This document shows positions 22,701-34,572 of a DNA stretch of 64,000 nucleotides, piece after piece. The stretch covers positions 1,736,001-1,800,000 of the forward strand of contig NEEC01000009.1 of NCBI GenBank assembly GCA_002189035.1, given 5' to 3'. How positions within the stretch are numbered: position 1 is the stretch's first letter; each line of letters starts with the position of its first letter. The stretch is from Utricularia gibba. Its lineage: Eukaryota > Streptophyta > Magnoliopsida > Lamiales > Lentibulariaceae. A program made the translations under genes and the position numbers. The notes beneath the pieces are model-generated. The model saw only the letters and a list, made by a program, of their open reading frames with translations. It did no database searches and had not been told where the DNA came from.

Positions 22701-24116
22701 ATGAAATTGAATTATTTAAGCAATCAATAATGCTGAAAACATATAATAATCTGATTTCGTTTACAAAATGATGCATTAGAGGACAAAAAAATACCAGTAT
22801 CCAAAAGATATACTTCGGGCTTGCATATGAACACAGGCGCCAGGTGTAAAGTATCCCATCTGCAGTTGCAACGAAGTTCTCCTGTACAAGGTCACTTAAC
22901 TCTGAACAGAACCTTGGTATGTCACTGGCGATTCTTTGTTCTGGATTGCTTATTCGGCCATCAACATGAGACATTTTGTAGTATACCATGTTCTAAGAGG
23001 GAAACAGAAAATAGGATCACTGTTAGCTTACAGTTCCATTTTCAGGTAAAATAAAATGGGAGTGAGGATTGCCAATTATTGTGAAGAATAATACCAAGTT
23101 ACCTGAAAATATGTTTTGTGAGTAGCCAGAGTCAATATTTTTCTGAACCGCAAACTTAGAGTGCCTGTCATGAACTTTGAGGTGGAACTCAATGTTGAAA
23201 GTAAAAAGCAGAGAATAAGATTTTCAAGAATAAGACGAAGAAACACTGGTACACGACGGAGAAAAGCTGTTCGGAAAAGGAAGCCTTGGACTTTAGCTAA
23301 TCTGTTGCTTACTGCAGTCCGAGAAACCTACCAACGGTTAAAGAAAATATTTAACATTACAACTCTTGAATAAAAAAACCAAGAACTCAGAAGCATGGAG
23401 CAGCCATTGCAGAAAGAGTGAACAATCACCAAATAGACAATATATGGGAAGACACAGTTTTTAGTAAAATGAACCACATCCAAGGATGCCACATCTTAAA
23501 TAAAAAAGTTACCGCTATAGCAACCATAGCCAACAAATTCATTGCTCCAACTTGGCCCATGCGAGATACCAGAATTGCCACCAAAAACTGGAGAGACCGT
23601 ACATTTCCTCTTTTTTGTCTACTCTTTTTAAAAAGATTGTCTTTTCCAACTCCTTGGCTATCCTCGACACTCTCACTGTGACTAGCAGAAGAATGCATAT
23701 TATATTTCTTCCGCGAGGTCATGTATGCGGCTGCACTTCCACCAGCAACAACAATACTTGTCGCAAGCAACAGAGCTTTCCTGAAAAACAGATCATATAA
23801 AACTGCGTAATATATCTGGAAAAAAATACTAAGATTGACAACAGTGGCCCTTCAATTAAAAAAGATCCCATCATTTGATTCTTTGGAGTTAAATGGCTAA
23901 AAACTGCATTTGCATGGGCAGACAAAGCAAACAAAAGAATACTAGAATAAAAACTAAGAAGCTCCTAAACAAAATATGCTATAATTCAGATAAGTATGGG
24001 AGAAGGATGATAAGAAGATAAAATTATTATACGAAGTGGATGGAGTATGATTACCTTCTTGATTTCAATAGACCTCGGCCATGCTCAGTCAACTGCAGAA
24101 GCTGAAGCGAAGGCAT
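16760..24116 (-). CDS. ABCD1: peroxisomal ABC transporter of the D family, full-length (COMATOSE/PXA1)
   Basis: Imports fatty acyl-CoA, OPDA (jasmonate precursor) and IBA into peroxisomes for beta-oxidation. Plants fuse two ALDP-like halves, and both are here in 1329 residues (Arabidopsis CTS has 1337). The start [20 protein letters not shown] is identical in style to CTS. Twenty-five coding exons: 24055-24116, 23513-23780, 23103-23327, 22795-22992, 22190-22644, 21959-22094, 21818-21896, 21426-21664, 21023-21327, 20822-20933, 20584-20742, 20386-20485, 20198-20306, 19841-19931, 19417-19541, 19192-19341, 19038-19110, 18663-18843, 18050-18208, 17792-17950, 17486-17710, 17236-17396, 17101-17153, 16940-17018, 16760-16846. 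Each half has Walker A (GPNGSGKSS), signature [11 protein letters not shown] and Walker B LDECT. Exon 20 has a tandem TAGCAG acceptor. No frameshift. Confidence 0.97.
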
Positions 24117-26287
24117 TTTCTAATATAACCTCCTGAATGGATCAACTATCTTAGGAAAATGGTTGGTGACCCTTGAGTGGCCCAGAGAGATAGTTACCTT
24201 CGAACTACCTATAAACTTCAGCACAGCACATGACATCATAACTAAGTTTAAACACACATTCTTGCGTTGCAGCATCATTGAAAACTTGGAATTTCAAACA
24301 CACCAAAAATACTGTTATTCTGTTTCTTGATAAGAATAGAAATAACATTTTGTATTTTACACTTATCCCATTAAAACAAATAAATACGTTCAAACACATG
24401 AAAGAACATTTCACATCTCGCTAAGGAAAGAATTTCACATTGAATCAAATTTCAAGCACTAGTACATAAAGTTCTGTAGAATTCAAACACCAGTTTTTCA
24501 ACAGTCCATTCAAAAAGTGATTTCCACATCTACCGATTTCTTCTTTCGGCATCTACCACTATTGCATTCCATGATGTATTACAATCGTGTAAATCCACTA
24601 TATTATCAAATCGAAAATTCAACCATGATGCAATACTATCGATTACTTTCATGCCCCAGTAGCAGGATGCATTAAATTACCACATATTCAAGAGCACAAA
24701 GGAATCTAGTCATCACTTATCAACCGCCGATTTACTCCACAGTGGACTAGAACAAGAACGGACAATATATGATAGACGAAACCTGAATAGGATGTCAGCA
24801 GTTTGTCCGAGTTTCCATAAAAAATGACTGCCTAAAACTGCTGACATCCTATTCTCCTCATGAAATAAAAAGGACTAGATACCAACGGGCTTTTGACATA
24901 TAGGATGTCAGCATTTTGATATTCCCAAGCGTCAACACAATAATAAAATCAAATATTTACACATCACCAAGCCTACTAGCCAGTGATAAAGCTCCAAAAG
25001 CAAGTCTTTTTTTCGAAGCGTGCAGTCAATAAATTCTCCTCAAACACATTAAACTCTTTTTTCTAAGTATCTCAGAATTGTATTCTTTTAGTTTCCGCAG
25101 AGACGGGACCGCCGCAGAAGGGTACATATGCCATCATACCCAATAAAGCGGCGCAAAAACACACTATCACAAGATAAGACCAAAAGACTCCGAAATCATT
25201 GAAACTCAATAATCGACCAATTCAATGTGGAACCGGAATAAATGATCCTGTGATTTGATTCCTGAAAAGAGTCTAGCGGGAAGTAGTTACCTCATCAACT
25301 GAACATCAAAACAGTACGTCAATCCCACACCCGCCCAAACTTGCGGAAAATTTGAGAATAAGAAAAAGAAAAGACGAAGGCAGCCACTTCAACCTATACC
25401 ACCGCCGCTCATCAGCGCTGTAAATTCCATTGACGGAAAACCAAGTTCGTAACAAAGAGCTTAACTTCGGAAAACGAACAGGAATATCCGATGACTATAA
25501 TATTGTTTATACATATAAAGTACCTCCTAATTAATAATATATTTCTGAAAATTAAAAAAAAACTACTAATAATTTGTTGCCAAAAGTTGACTCCAAAGGT
25601 TCACTTGTTGGCGTGTTTTAAACAAGTAAAATAGTTCATAATTTTTCCACAAAATACAATTGATAAAAGAATAATCACTGCATTAGTGAATTTCTAATTA
25701 AATTGTAATCAATAAATCCATTTTATATTTCTAAAAACTAATCAAATTCTTAAATCACTCAAATTCCACAATATATGTGTTATATTATACTTTTTAATTT
25801 TTTTGTTATTTAGTACATGAATTCTGCATTATGATCAACATTTAAAAATACAAAATTTTTGGGATAATGTTTATGTACATGAAGAATGGTATCGAATGAA
25901 TACAAGATCATCTTTATTTTTATTGTTTTTAAAATTTTCACAATTAATTTTTAATGTTTAATGAAAATAATACAATTAATTATTGTTGATATATTTAGTT
26001 TTTATATTTTAACATATCGGATATATTTAGTTTTTACATTTTGATGAACTCGGGTTTAATATGAGTTTTGTAGGGCAATGGGTTTTTTTGTGAAATAAAT
26101 TTTTTTCGAATAAGCCCATAAAATTTGAATAAAAAGCAAATAAATGGTTTTTGCTTTTGTCCTGGAATTGTTGTTTTTGTCTTCTTCTATTGACCTCTTC
26201 CATTCCATGCAGCCATGAAATAGCAACCGATCCGATCACATCGCCTCTGCATTCGCCTGAAACCGCCGCGGCGCTCCTCAACTTCCA
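24117..26287. other. divergent region between ABCD1 and the NHL gene
   Basis: About 24117-25440 probably carries the ABCD1 leader with an intron: a good donor (GATGAG then GTAACT, minus strand) lies near 25290. This is inference. From 25500 to 26080 it is very AT-rich. No gene recognised. The inverted repeat inside it is listed separately. Confidence 0.5.
24785..24854. repeat. perfect 20-base inverted repeat with 30-base loop
   Basis: The left arm 24785-24804 reads GAATAGGATGTCAGCAGTTT and the right arm 24835-24854 is its exact reverse complement. A third partial copy (ATAGGATGTCAGCA) lies in direct orientation near 24900. It probably sits in the 5' leader intron of ABCD1, so its RNA could form a strong hairpin. 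It may be a MITE relic; I see no clear target-site duplication. Confidence 0.75.
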
Positions 26288-27015
26288 ATGGAGGAGCGGC
26301 GTCAGCCCACCGTAGAAGAAGGAACCCCTGGTCTTTCTCCACCGCCGTTCGAGACCTACGTCATTCGGGTTCCGCGAGACCAGATCTACCGCGTCCCCCA
26401 CCGGACCATGCGCGCATCGTCGAGGCGTATGGTAGTCGGATATCCGGTCAAAAAAAGGGCAAATCTTTCTGCCCCGGGGGCGTATGCCTCACCGTCCTCC
26501 TCATTGCCGTTCTCTGCGTCCTCGCAATGGCTGCCATTTTCACCGTTCGTCTCACCCTGTACGCGCCGTGGCCGCCCCAATTCTCCGTCGTGCGTTTCGA
26601 TCACAATCCTGGTAATGCTCACCGATTCGCCGTCACGCTCAAGGCCAAGAACCCCAACTCCAGAATGTCGGTCTCTTACCATGGCAGCGGACAATCATCC
26701 TTGCTTTTCGAAAATCAAAAAATCGGAGGTGGTGGATTTGTGAAGCCGGCAGATATGAAGCCAGAGGGCGTCGCCGATGTTCGCCTGGCGGTGCCTGAAA
26801 CCATACATCGATTGCCTCCGGCGACCCAAAAAGCATTAACCTCCTCTTCAGGGAAATCGATGGTTCTCAAGATCTCTGTGCCAGTAGAAATCAAGAGCTT
26901 GATCCGGAGCCAGAGCATGAATCTGAGAATCTCGTGTCATTTCACTGTGAAGAATTCACCACCCAAGAGAACCCAGATCACAAGACAGCAATGTCGAACT
27001 GAGTCGAATGTTTAA
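26288..27015 (+). CDS. NDR1/HIN1-like protein (NHL13 type), one-base frameshift in A7
   Basis: Single-pass membrane protein of the NHL/LEA2 family, linked to pathogen response. Intronless, as usual. The N-terminal cytosolic part has ETYVIRVPRDQIYRVP, typical of NHL13. The frame is then lost in the A run 26450-26456. In the next frame the membrane helix appears (CLTVLLIAVLCVLAMAAIF), followed by the LEA2 domain (FAVTLKAKNPN, SYHG) to the stop at 27015. One more A would join both parts into about 242 residues, the normal length. As sequenced, the first frame ends at 26743 and yields a nonsense tail. An ORF starting at 26527 is only the C-terminal part. Either a real mutation or, more likely, a sequencing slip. 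Confidence 0.85.
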
Positions 27016-27235
27016 TCTAACCACAATCATGTTCTTTCTCACCATTTTTCTGAGAAACAAGCAAAGAAAGGGATGAAGAATGTGGCAGTTTAGCCCATTT
27101 GTTAATAGATATTAGAGAAGAACAACTGATTGTGATTGCGCCCTTGTTGCTTCTTGCTTTAGCTGCAATAGACGAATTGAGCAAGATGCACAAGTACAAA
27201 AGAAAGGCAGCTGAGATGCTACAGCACCAGCTGAT

Positions 27236-29749
27236 TCAAATGCTAAAGGCCCTTGGTGCTGGTGCATAATTCTCATATGCAGTTTTAGCAGACTCACATT
27301 TCTGTTTGATGTCCTCGTACATTTTCACTGAAGCCTCCGAGAATTTCGTGAGCCGGTCGAGAACCCGCACCAGGCTTCCTTGTATGCAGCTGATATTGAA
27401 AGCTCGCCCATCATCTCCAGCAGCAGCATCATTGTTCTCAGCAGTTTTGCGAGATTCTTCTGCTTGGTTTCTCACAGAGCGCCGCAGATCAGATAAGAAA
27501 TCCTTAATAGCATCACTTACTTCCTGTGAAGGTAAAGATTTGATCCCATTGGACCAGTCTCTCGAGAGAACGAATGCAGGGGGCGCCAGATACCGTCGTG
27601 GAGACAGAGCCCGTCTGCCCTTGTGCCGTTCTCGTGGTTGCAGAATGCAGTTCTGCTGCCAACTGTTTATGGCCTCAATGTAGGAAGTGTAGCTGTTGAT
27701 CCAATCAGCGAAACTCAGGCCAAAGAACTCGACTTCGTCAATAAGCTGGTTGATGATTTGTCTCTGCGTTTCTCCAGGGGAGCCATGGAGGAGTTCTTCA
27801 CATGGTAAGCCAATGAGATCGTGATGTACTGCAAATGGTGGCATTCAAGCATGGCTTTCCACATCCTCGTCAGTCTGCAAATAACACAGCATACCAATAA
27901 CCACCATTCGAAGGAAAATGATCAAATAATATCATGTGTGAATGTATGTACGCTTGCAATCTCTCTCACCCCTGGATGAGCTCAAGAAGCTGTGGAAGCA
28001 ACTCTTCGTCGCGCATTTTCTCAATGCGCTTCGATATCGAACTGACTGCATGAAGAGCTACCTGAATTCTAGAATGGAGATCCTTCACAGCTGCACGAGT
28101 TTTATCGATGACCTGAGGAGATGCATCCTTTGCAAACTGATGCCGAAGCATCTCGCATTTGCGATCATATTGTTGCTGGATAGATTCGCTAGCCTAAGAA
28201 CACCAAGCACAACAACACCCATCAACGACGTTCCAAGCAGAAGCAAAGAAGTGGTAGCTAGTCAACTACCTTCACTTCATCATAGAGTTTTCTCTCCCAA
28301 GCATATATTCTATCGAGTGTGGACGAGTGGCTTCCAGAAATCATGCACAGTTCTTCAACAAAATCACTACCGCTATCTTCATTATCATCCTTTATTGTGA
28401 GAGGATTACGAGATGATGATGATCTGGAAGATGTAGTTCTTTTCCAAGTAATAACTTTGGTAACAAGTTGTTCTGTACAGAAAAAAAACACCAACAATAA
28501 CATTGATTCTTGATGATCTGTTAGTGTAATTCAGCAACAAATATATCAAGTACACAGAACTGAGTGAATACCATCAGATGATCGTTGTCTTCCACATCTG
28601 TAACAAGCTGACCCAAAACAACTAACATAACTTGAGGATGATGATACACCTATACACAAAAAACAGCATCAGAATCCTGGAAAGAGAATAACTCTCCTGC
28701 TGCAATGAAAGGTGAAAAGTGATTCCAAATGGAAATGAAATTAAAGCATAACAAATGCACCATGAACTCTTAGTAGATAATGTCCTTGTTGAAAGATCAG
28801 TAATTATACCTCTAGCTTCATAGCCAACACGAATTTTGTTGGACTCAAGCATCCTTGACAATTCCTTCCCTGATTCAGAAGCTCTAAAGAACCGATTGTC
28901 GATGTCCTTAATACTAGATAGAAAATCTTTGGCTCTGTGTGTAATAAACTCAGAAGGATCCTCCTGTTCACCATGTACATCTTTCTCAATCGAAGTTGTA
29001 TTTTTCCTCTGATTCATGGGTCCCGCTGAAGTTTTTCCGGTCACACTCAAAATTGGTTCATTTGGAAATGTCCTAATGCCTGTATCATGAACTTCTCCCC
29101 CACTCGTACTATTATCTGCATTGCTCATTACCAATTTTCCATTTTTATCTGAGGGAGCCCCTGCGTTGGAGTTCATCATCACTTGTGGAGCAGTACTGAT
29201 CCCACTTGAATCCATGCCTTTATAGCCATAGTCTTTGCTCAATTCATTAGCACCATAAGAGTTTGAACTATTAAACCTGAAACTCTCATCTGCAGGGTCA
29301 AAGTAATCCCAAGAAGATCCTGACTCCGGCAGCGGAGGAGGTGGAACCATTGGAAATTCCTTTTCCTCCACAAAATGATCTCTATGATTTGCACTCAAAC
29401 TAACAGTCATCGTACCGACCTCATTGGACCTCATATAACTAACTCTAGCTCCAGCAGGTGAAAGAGGGCTATGATTGAGCATTGGTGAATCCGAGATTCC
29501 GAATCCATGAGATGGTGAAGGAGACTGAAATGAGGAATGTGATGGAGTTTTATCATAGGTTTCGACCAAAACTTCCGCCTCAGCATACCTCCTAAGGGCA
29601 ATGCCAATGTTTCTTAAAGACTGAACATATGAAACATGGGCAGCTGCTAAAGCATATCTCCAGTCAATAGCTTGCTTGATATACCTCTTCCTCTCCTTGC
29701 AGAGCTTCAGAGCGGTACTCCTCTCAGCTCTAGAATTTGTTGCTCCCAT
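27236..29749 (-). CDS. DUF630/DUF632 protein (APSR1/NRG2-like), one-base frameshift in last exon
   Basis: Member of the plant DUF630-DUF632 family, which includes APSR1 (root meristem, phosphate response) and NRG2 (nitrate signalling). Exons: 28810-29749, 28572-28649, 28270-28472, 27970-28193 and 27236-27874. The start MGATNSRAE carries the N-myristoylation glycine of the family, followed by ALKLCKERKRYIKQAID (DUF630), a proline-rich stretch (VPPPPLPESGSSWDYFDP) and DUF632 (TLDRIYAWERKLYDEVK, MWKAMLECHHLQY, FFGLSFADWINSYTSYIEA). In the last exon the frame changes between HVKNSSMAP and GETQRQI: the C4 run of the coding strand (27777-27780) is one base short. Restored length would be about 694 residues, usual for the family. 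Convergent with the NHL gene. Confidence 0.9.
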
Positions 29750-31195
29750 AACTAGAAAATGAATTGCAATAAGAGAACAAAAAAATCCATACGTGAAATT
29801 TAGAGGACAATGTACCACTTTCCTGGGAAACATCTGCATAACTCACTGAATACAGTGAAAAGAAAAAAGAGAAAGTGGAACAATGCAAACCTCTAAAGCA
29901 AAGAATAGACAGATTCGGAATTAGGAAGATGCAATCGTGTCTCCAGGATTCATGGCCCTTTAGCTTTTACCACGTTTTTGCCTGCAAATACAGAAAATTG
30001 GCCGCAAAAAAGGTCGGACACGGAAAATGCAAGAAAAAGAAAAGGAAGAAGGAAGATGCACATGAGAAGATCCGAAGAATTTTGCCTCCCCACATAAAGA
30101 TGGAAACTTAAAGCATATCACTCTCTGTATAAACCCAGAAGACACTCAAAAGGCCAACCTAGTCAAGAAACACAATGCAGAGGGAGAGCGAGAGAGACAG
30201 GGTGCAAAATGACGAAACCCCAGACATCAAATCCTTACGAAAATGCACTCAAAAGCCCAAGCCAGTAAAGAAATACAACGCAGCGAGAGGGAGAGAGGCG
30301 AGATAGAGACATGAGCAAAATGCAGAAACCCCAGACCTCGAATCCGTACGATAACGGGCAAAATCAACCCTTCCCAATGGCGAAATGATGAGAGAAATAA
30401 AGTGTGATACGGACGGCAAAGCACCGAGGAGAGGAGTTGCAAGGAGAGTCACTTCGCTTCAAATCGTCCAAGTTCCTTCTCCTCCTCTTCCCTGTTATTA
30501 ATGCGGAAAAGGTGGGCTGTTATATACTGCAAAAAAAGGTAAGTGCTTGAGTCAGCAACCATTCTCCTTTCTCTTTTTTCATACACTTTTCATGTGCTTT
30601 TATCTTGCACTAAAGAAGAATTCTGTTCAGCAACACCCCAGATTCATTACCCACTACCCCGTCATCCAAACCCTTACGCCCAGCTGAACCCTCACCGGAA
30701 TCCGAGTTCGTACTCTGGTCGACTGCATGCATGTGACCCAAGGGCGACCCATTCGGAGTAATAATCAAGCTCAAGCTCAGGCGCCATTGAAGGTTGACTT
30801 ATGGAGCTTGAGATTGAAATTGAATGCCCTGGGGAACAATCGCTAATTAACCAGTAATTAATGGATGAAGAGCATAATTAGGGTTGGCTTCAATGATTGG
30901 GAAATTGAAAAGGCCTCATCAATGGCCGGCCCAATGATTCAACCCGGCCCGTCGAAATTATAATATTTTATTTTTGAAACTATTTCCACATATTTTTGTA
31001 AAATCTGAAAAAAAATATTTTTGATGGCTATGGTAGTGGTGACGCAGGTTTCAGGAGGATTCGTGGCAACGCTTGGATCTTTGAATCCTAGATGTTTCCT
31101 CTCCTTCCTCGTTGATCACACGCAACACAGGCGATTGTTACGTGGTGCACTTTTATGTGCACTTGTGCCGTTCTAAAGAAAGAGTTGCAGTAATC
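29750..31195. other. divergent promoter region between the DUF630/632 and PHT4;2 genes
   Basis: The part up to about 30480 is purine/pyrimidine-biased leader sequence of the minus-strand gene, including a local duplication listed separately. The part 30540-31190 precedes PHT4;2. No other gene recognised. Confidence 0.5.
30143..30355. repeat. imperfect tandem duplication of about 103 bases
   Basis: Copy one begins CACTCAAAAGGCCAACC at 30143 and copy two CACTCAAAAGCCCAAGC at 30246. Both continue through GAGAGGGAGAG-like purines, GCAAAATG, GAAACCCCAGAC and a TACGA end. Many substitutions separate them, so the event is not recent. It lies in the probable 5' leader of the DUF630/632 gene. Confidence 0.8.
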
Positions 31196-34100
31196 ATGGC
31201 TGCAATCAGCATAACAAACCCAGGTAGTAATTACTTCAGGTTCTCACTTGGGACCAAAGCCGATGCTTCATGTACGGGGGCTTCTGTGAGCACCCTTTTC
31301 TCGAATGGGCGGCCTTTTAAACGAGTTTCCAACTTCAGAGCTCGTTGTAGCGTAAAACAGAGCGAAAGGAACGCTGCTGCCGAAGCAGAAAGTTTAGTTA
31401 ATGGGAAGATAGCGGAGGTGGGAAATGAACCTGGGAAAGCTGGTTCTGCTTGGGACTGGTCCTCGTTGAAGAATCTTCCTCGAAGATACAAGCTCATTGG
31501 GACTACGTCTTTAGCCTTTGTTATTTGCAACATGGACAAGGTATTTTTTTGTTCCTGTTTACTGTTTGTATTGCGAGAGTTTATGGTCATTGATTGATTA
31601 GGGGGATTTCACAGATTTTCAAATGATAGTTCGTTCATTCCAGGCTGAGAAGGCCCTTTTTTTGTTGCCCTTTTGATGCACATAAATCGTGTTTGCTAAT
31701 CCACATAAGTTCATCTAGTTGTGTTGTCCAAAATATTACTTGAGTAGAGTTTGGGTGACGGTTGAAATTCTTGTCCTTTACCGAGTAGGTGAACTTGAGC
31801 GTTGCCATCATTCCAATGTCACATGAATATGGATGGAATGCATCTGTGGCTGGACTGGTGCAGTCATCTTTCTTTTGGGGCTATGCGCTAAGTCAATTGC
31901 CTGGTGGTTGGCTGGCAAAAGTTTTTGGTGGGAGGTTTGATTTCTGGGCTCGTCTCATTCCAATGTTATGTGATAACAAGTTGTTTACTAGTGTCATCTG
32001 GTTTTGTTTACAATGCCAATGTTATCCATAAGTGGCTAGCATTAACAAGATATTGTGGTTAATTTGCTATTTTTGAACATGGTTCCCCCTAGGCATTACT
32101 GCCTACCACTGACGGTGAACTTGTCCCACTCAAGAATGTTTTTTTTTTCCTCAGACTTCATTACCCTGTGTTGCCTTTTTTTTGCAGGAAAGTACTTGAG
32201 TTTGGCGTGCTGGTTTGGTCATTGGGTACAGTTTTTGTTCCAGGTCTTGCTGGTTTTTTCCCTGGGCTCATCTTTAGTAGAATATTGGTAATTTCATAGT
32301 CATTACTGCTTCTTGAGAATTTTGATTCTCGGCTACTCTGGAATCCATATTTTAGAATGATGGCATGGGATGTTTATTTCTCTGTTGCACTACCTTTGCC
32401 ATACTGACTTATTAGAAATTTTAGGTTGGTATCGGAGAAGGTGTGTCACCTTCTGCAGCCACTGATATGATCGCCAGGTACTCTTCTGGGGTGGATTCAA
32501 TATGTCCTCATCATCTTTATTATTGCTTGTCGTATTATTCAAAATTATAGTGCATAGTTTCTAAAGGCCACTTACCATGGCTGTTTCAGGACAATTCCAA
32601 TAGAAGAGCGTTCACGTGCAGTGTCATTTGTTTTTGGTGGTTTGAGCGTTGGGAGTGTCTTGGGGTAAACATCATACCAGTGCTCAATTATCCACATTAA
32701 CATGCAAAACTTCACTATGTCTATTTTTATTTTTACATCTTCTATCAGATTTTCTGATCCATTTTTTTATTGTAAAACTCAGGCTTCTCTTTGCTCCCCC
32801 ACTCATCCAGAACTATGGCTGGGAATCCGTGTTTTACATTTTTGGCTTCCTCGGTATCGTGTGGTGAATATTACTCTGAACACTTGTAAATATTCAGCGT
32901 TTCTGAATCTCTTGTTCATGATCAAATTTAATGAAGTGCATGATGCTTTTGTTTCCGCTAATGTAGCTCTAATCTTTTACTCTGATTTTACTGAACTCCT
33001 TTCAGGTTTTCAGTATTTCAGTATTTCAGTGAAGATCAGCCTACATTCAAGGCTACTGGTTTATCATGTATGTATTTTACTTGGTCATTTGATTCCTTTC
33101 AGCTGTCATTTCCATTCTTGGTACTATCAATGACAAGCTTCATGATTCAGTTCCAAGACAATTTATTTAAATAACATACATGAGACACTTCACTCTGATA
33201 GAGTGTGTTTCACCATCTAGTTTTTCATCTCTTGCTCTCTCAGGGCTGCAGCCTAACACCAGTCAAAAGCCATGGAGTTCTTCTTTAGTCGAGTTGGGGA
33301 GTTCGTTGAAGGTAGGTTTCATGAATTGCATTTCAATAAATCAGCCTTCGAATCAGAGTGAACATTCAGTGTGTATTTTGGGTGGGAATGATAACAGCCT
33401 GCTTACAGTGATGCTGCATGCTAGGAGTAACTCTCCAATGGCGCAGCAGTGAATAAAGGTGCTTTTTTTTCCCCTTTCAGGAAGTGCCATGGAGAGAATT
33501 CTTCAAATCCAAGGCTGTCTGGGCGATGATATATGCCCATTTTTGTGGATGTTGGGGACACTACACTTGCTTATCATGGCTCCCTACATACTTCAGGTGC
33601 TTTTCTCTTTACATAGTGCGGTTCCATTCCTTGTTCTGACTCTTCATTTTGTACTACTCATTGACAGTGAAGAGTTGAACCTTGACCTCACTGAGGCTGC
33701 ATGGGTACCCTTCTGCTTTCCTGAGAAAAAAGATTTCTTTCTCTATACAACTTCAATGAACTTAATCATGTATCCTCTGTAGGTCTCTGTTCTTCCCCCC
33801 TTGCCTCCATATTCACCACTAGCTTTGCATCTCAATTTGCTGACAATTTGATTGCCAAAGGAGTCGATGTTACCATCGTAAGCATCTCGACTTTTTTTCA
33901 TCTTTTTTTCGGTATTCAGGTCTGCTCGTGCTGAGAGGAACCAATGCATATCTTATGAAACAGGTCCGCAAGATATGCCAAACAATATCCTTCGTTTCCC
34001 CTGCAATTTGCATGATCCTTTGCTCGGTGGACATAGGACTGAGTCCCTGGGAGATTGTGTTGATTCTCACGGGAGGCTTAGCATTAACGAGCTTTGCCTT

Positions 34101-34572
34101 GTCGGGTACGTTCAGCTGCTCTGAATGTACTTACTCATTGATCATCTTCCCGTAATGGATGCATTGGCAACAGGCTTGTACTGCACTCACCAAGACATAT
34201 CACCTGAATATGCAAGCGTCCTTCTGGTAAGTAAGCCGTTTGGACCAAGATCTCTCATCTTCGATCTCCCAAACTGATCTGTGCAGTGAATCAATCGACA
34301 GGGAATCACCAACACGATCGGAGCGACTCCCGGAATCATCGGCGTCGCGCTCACAGGCTATCTACTGGATTCCACTCACTCCTGGCCGGTAAACCCTCCC
34401 CCCCGGACAAACTTGGGATTCCCGGCGGAGATGTGAAAAATAAATGATACCTGTGTCTTTTTCTGTTCAGATATCGTTGTTCGCGCCGTCGATCTTCTTC
34501 TACCTCACCGGCACCGTCGTGTGGTTGGTGTTTGCGAGCAGCGAGCCCCAGAAATTCTCAAGAACGGAGTGA
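31196..34572 (+). CDS. PHT4;2: plastid anion/phosphate transporter PHT4;2, one-base frameshift in exon 11
   Basis: Major-facilitator phosphate transporter of the plastid envelope (ANTR3). Arabidopsis PHT4;2 acts in root plastids and affects starch. Fifteen exons: 31196-31540, 31789-31934, 32188-32287, 32425-32477, 32590-32664, 32783-32863, 33006-33067, 33244-33311, 33481-33596, 33668-33704, 33783-33877, 33964-34105, 34174-34226, 34302-34388, 34471-34572. Exon 1 encodes a transit peptide, then KLIGTTSLAFVICNMDK. Typical blocks are NLSVAIIPMSHEYGW, FFWGYALSQLPGGWLA, WAMIYAHFCGCWGHYTC and the end TGTVVWLVFASSEPQKFS, which favours PHT4;2 over paralogs. In exon 11 VSVLPPL loses frame at the C6 run 33795-33800; one more C restores ASIFTTSFASQFADN and about 520 residues. 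Confidence 0.92.
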
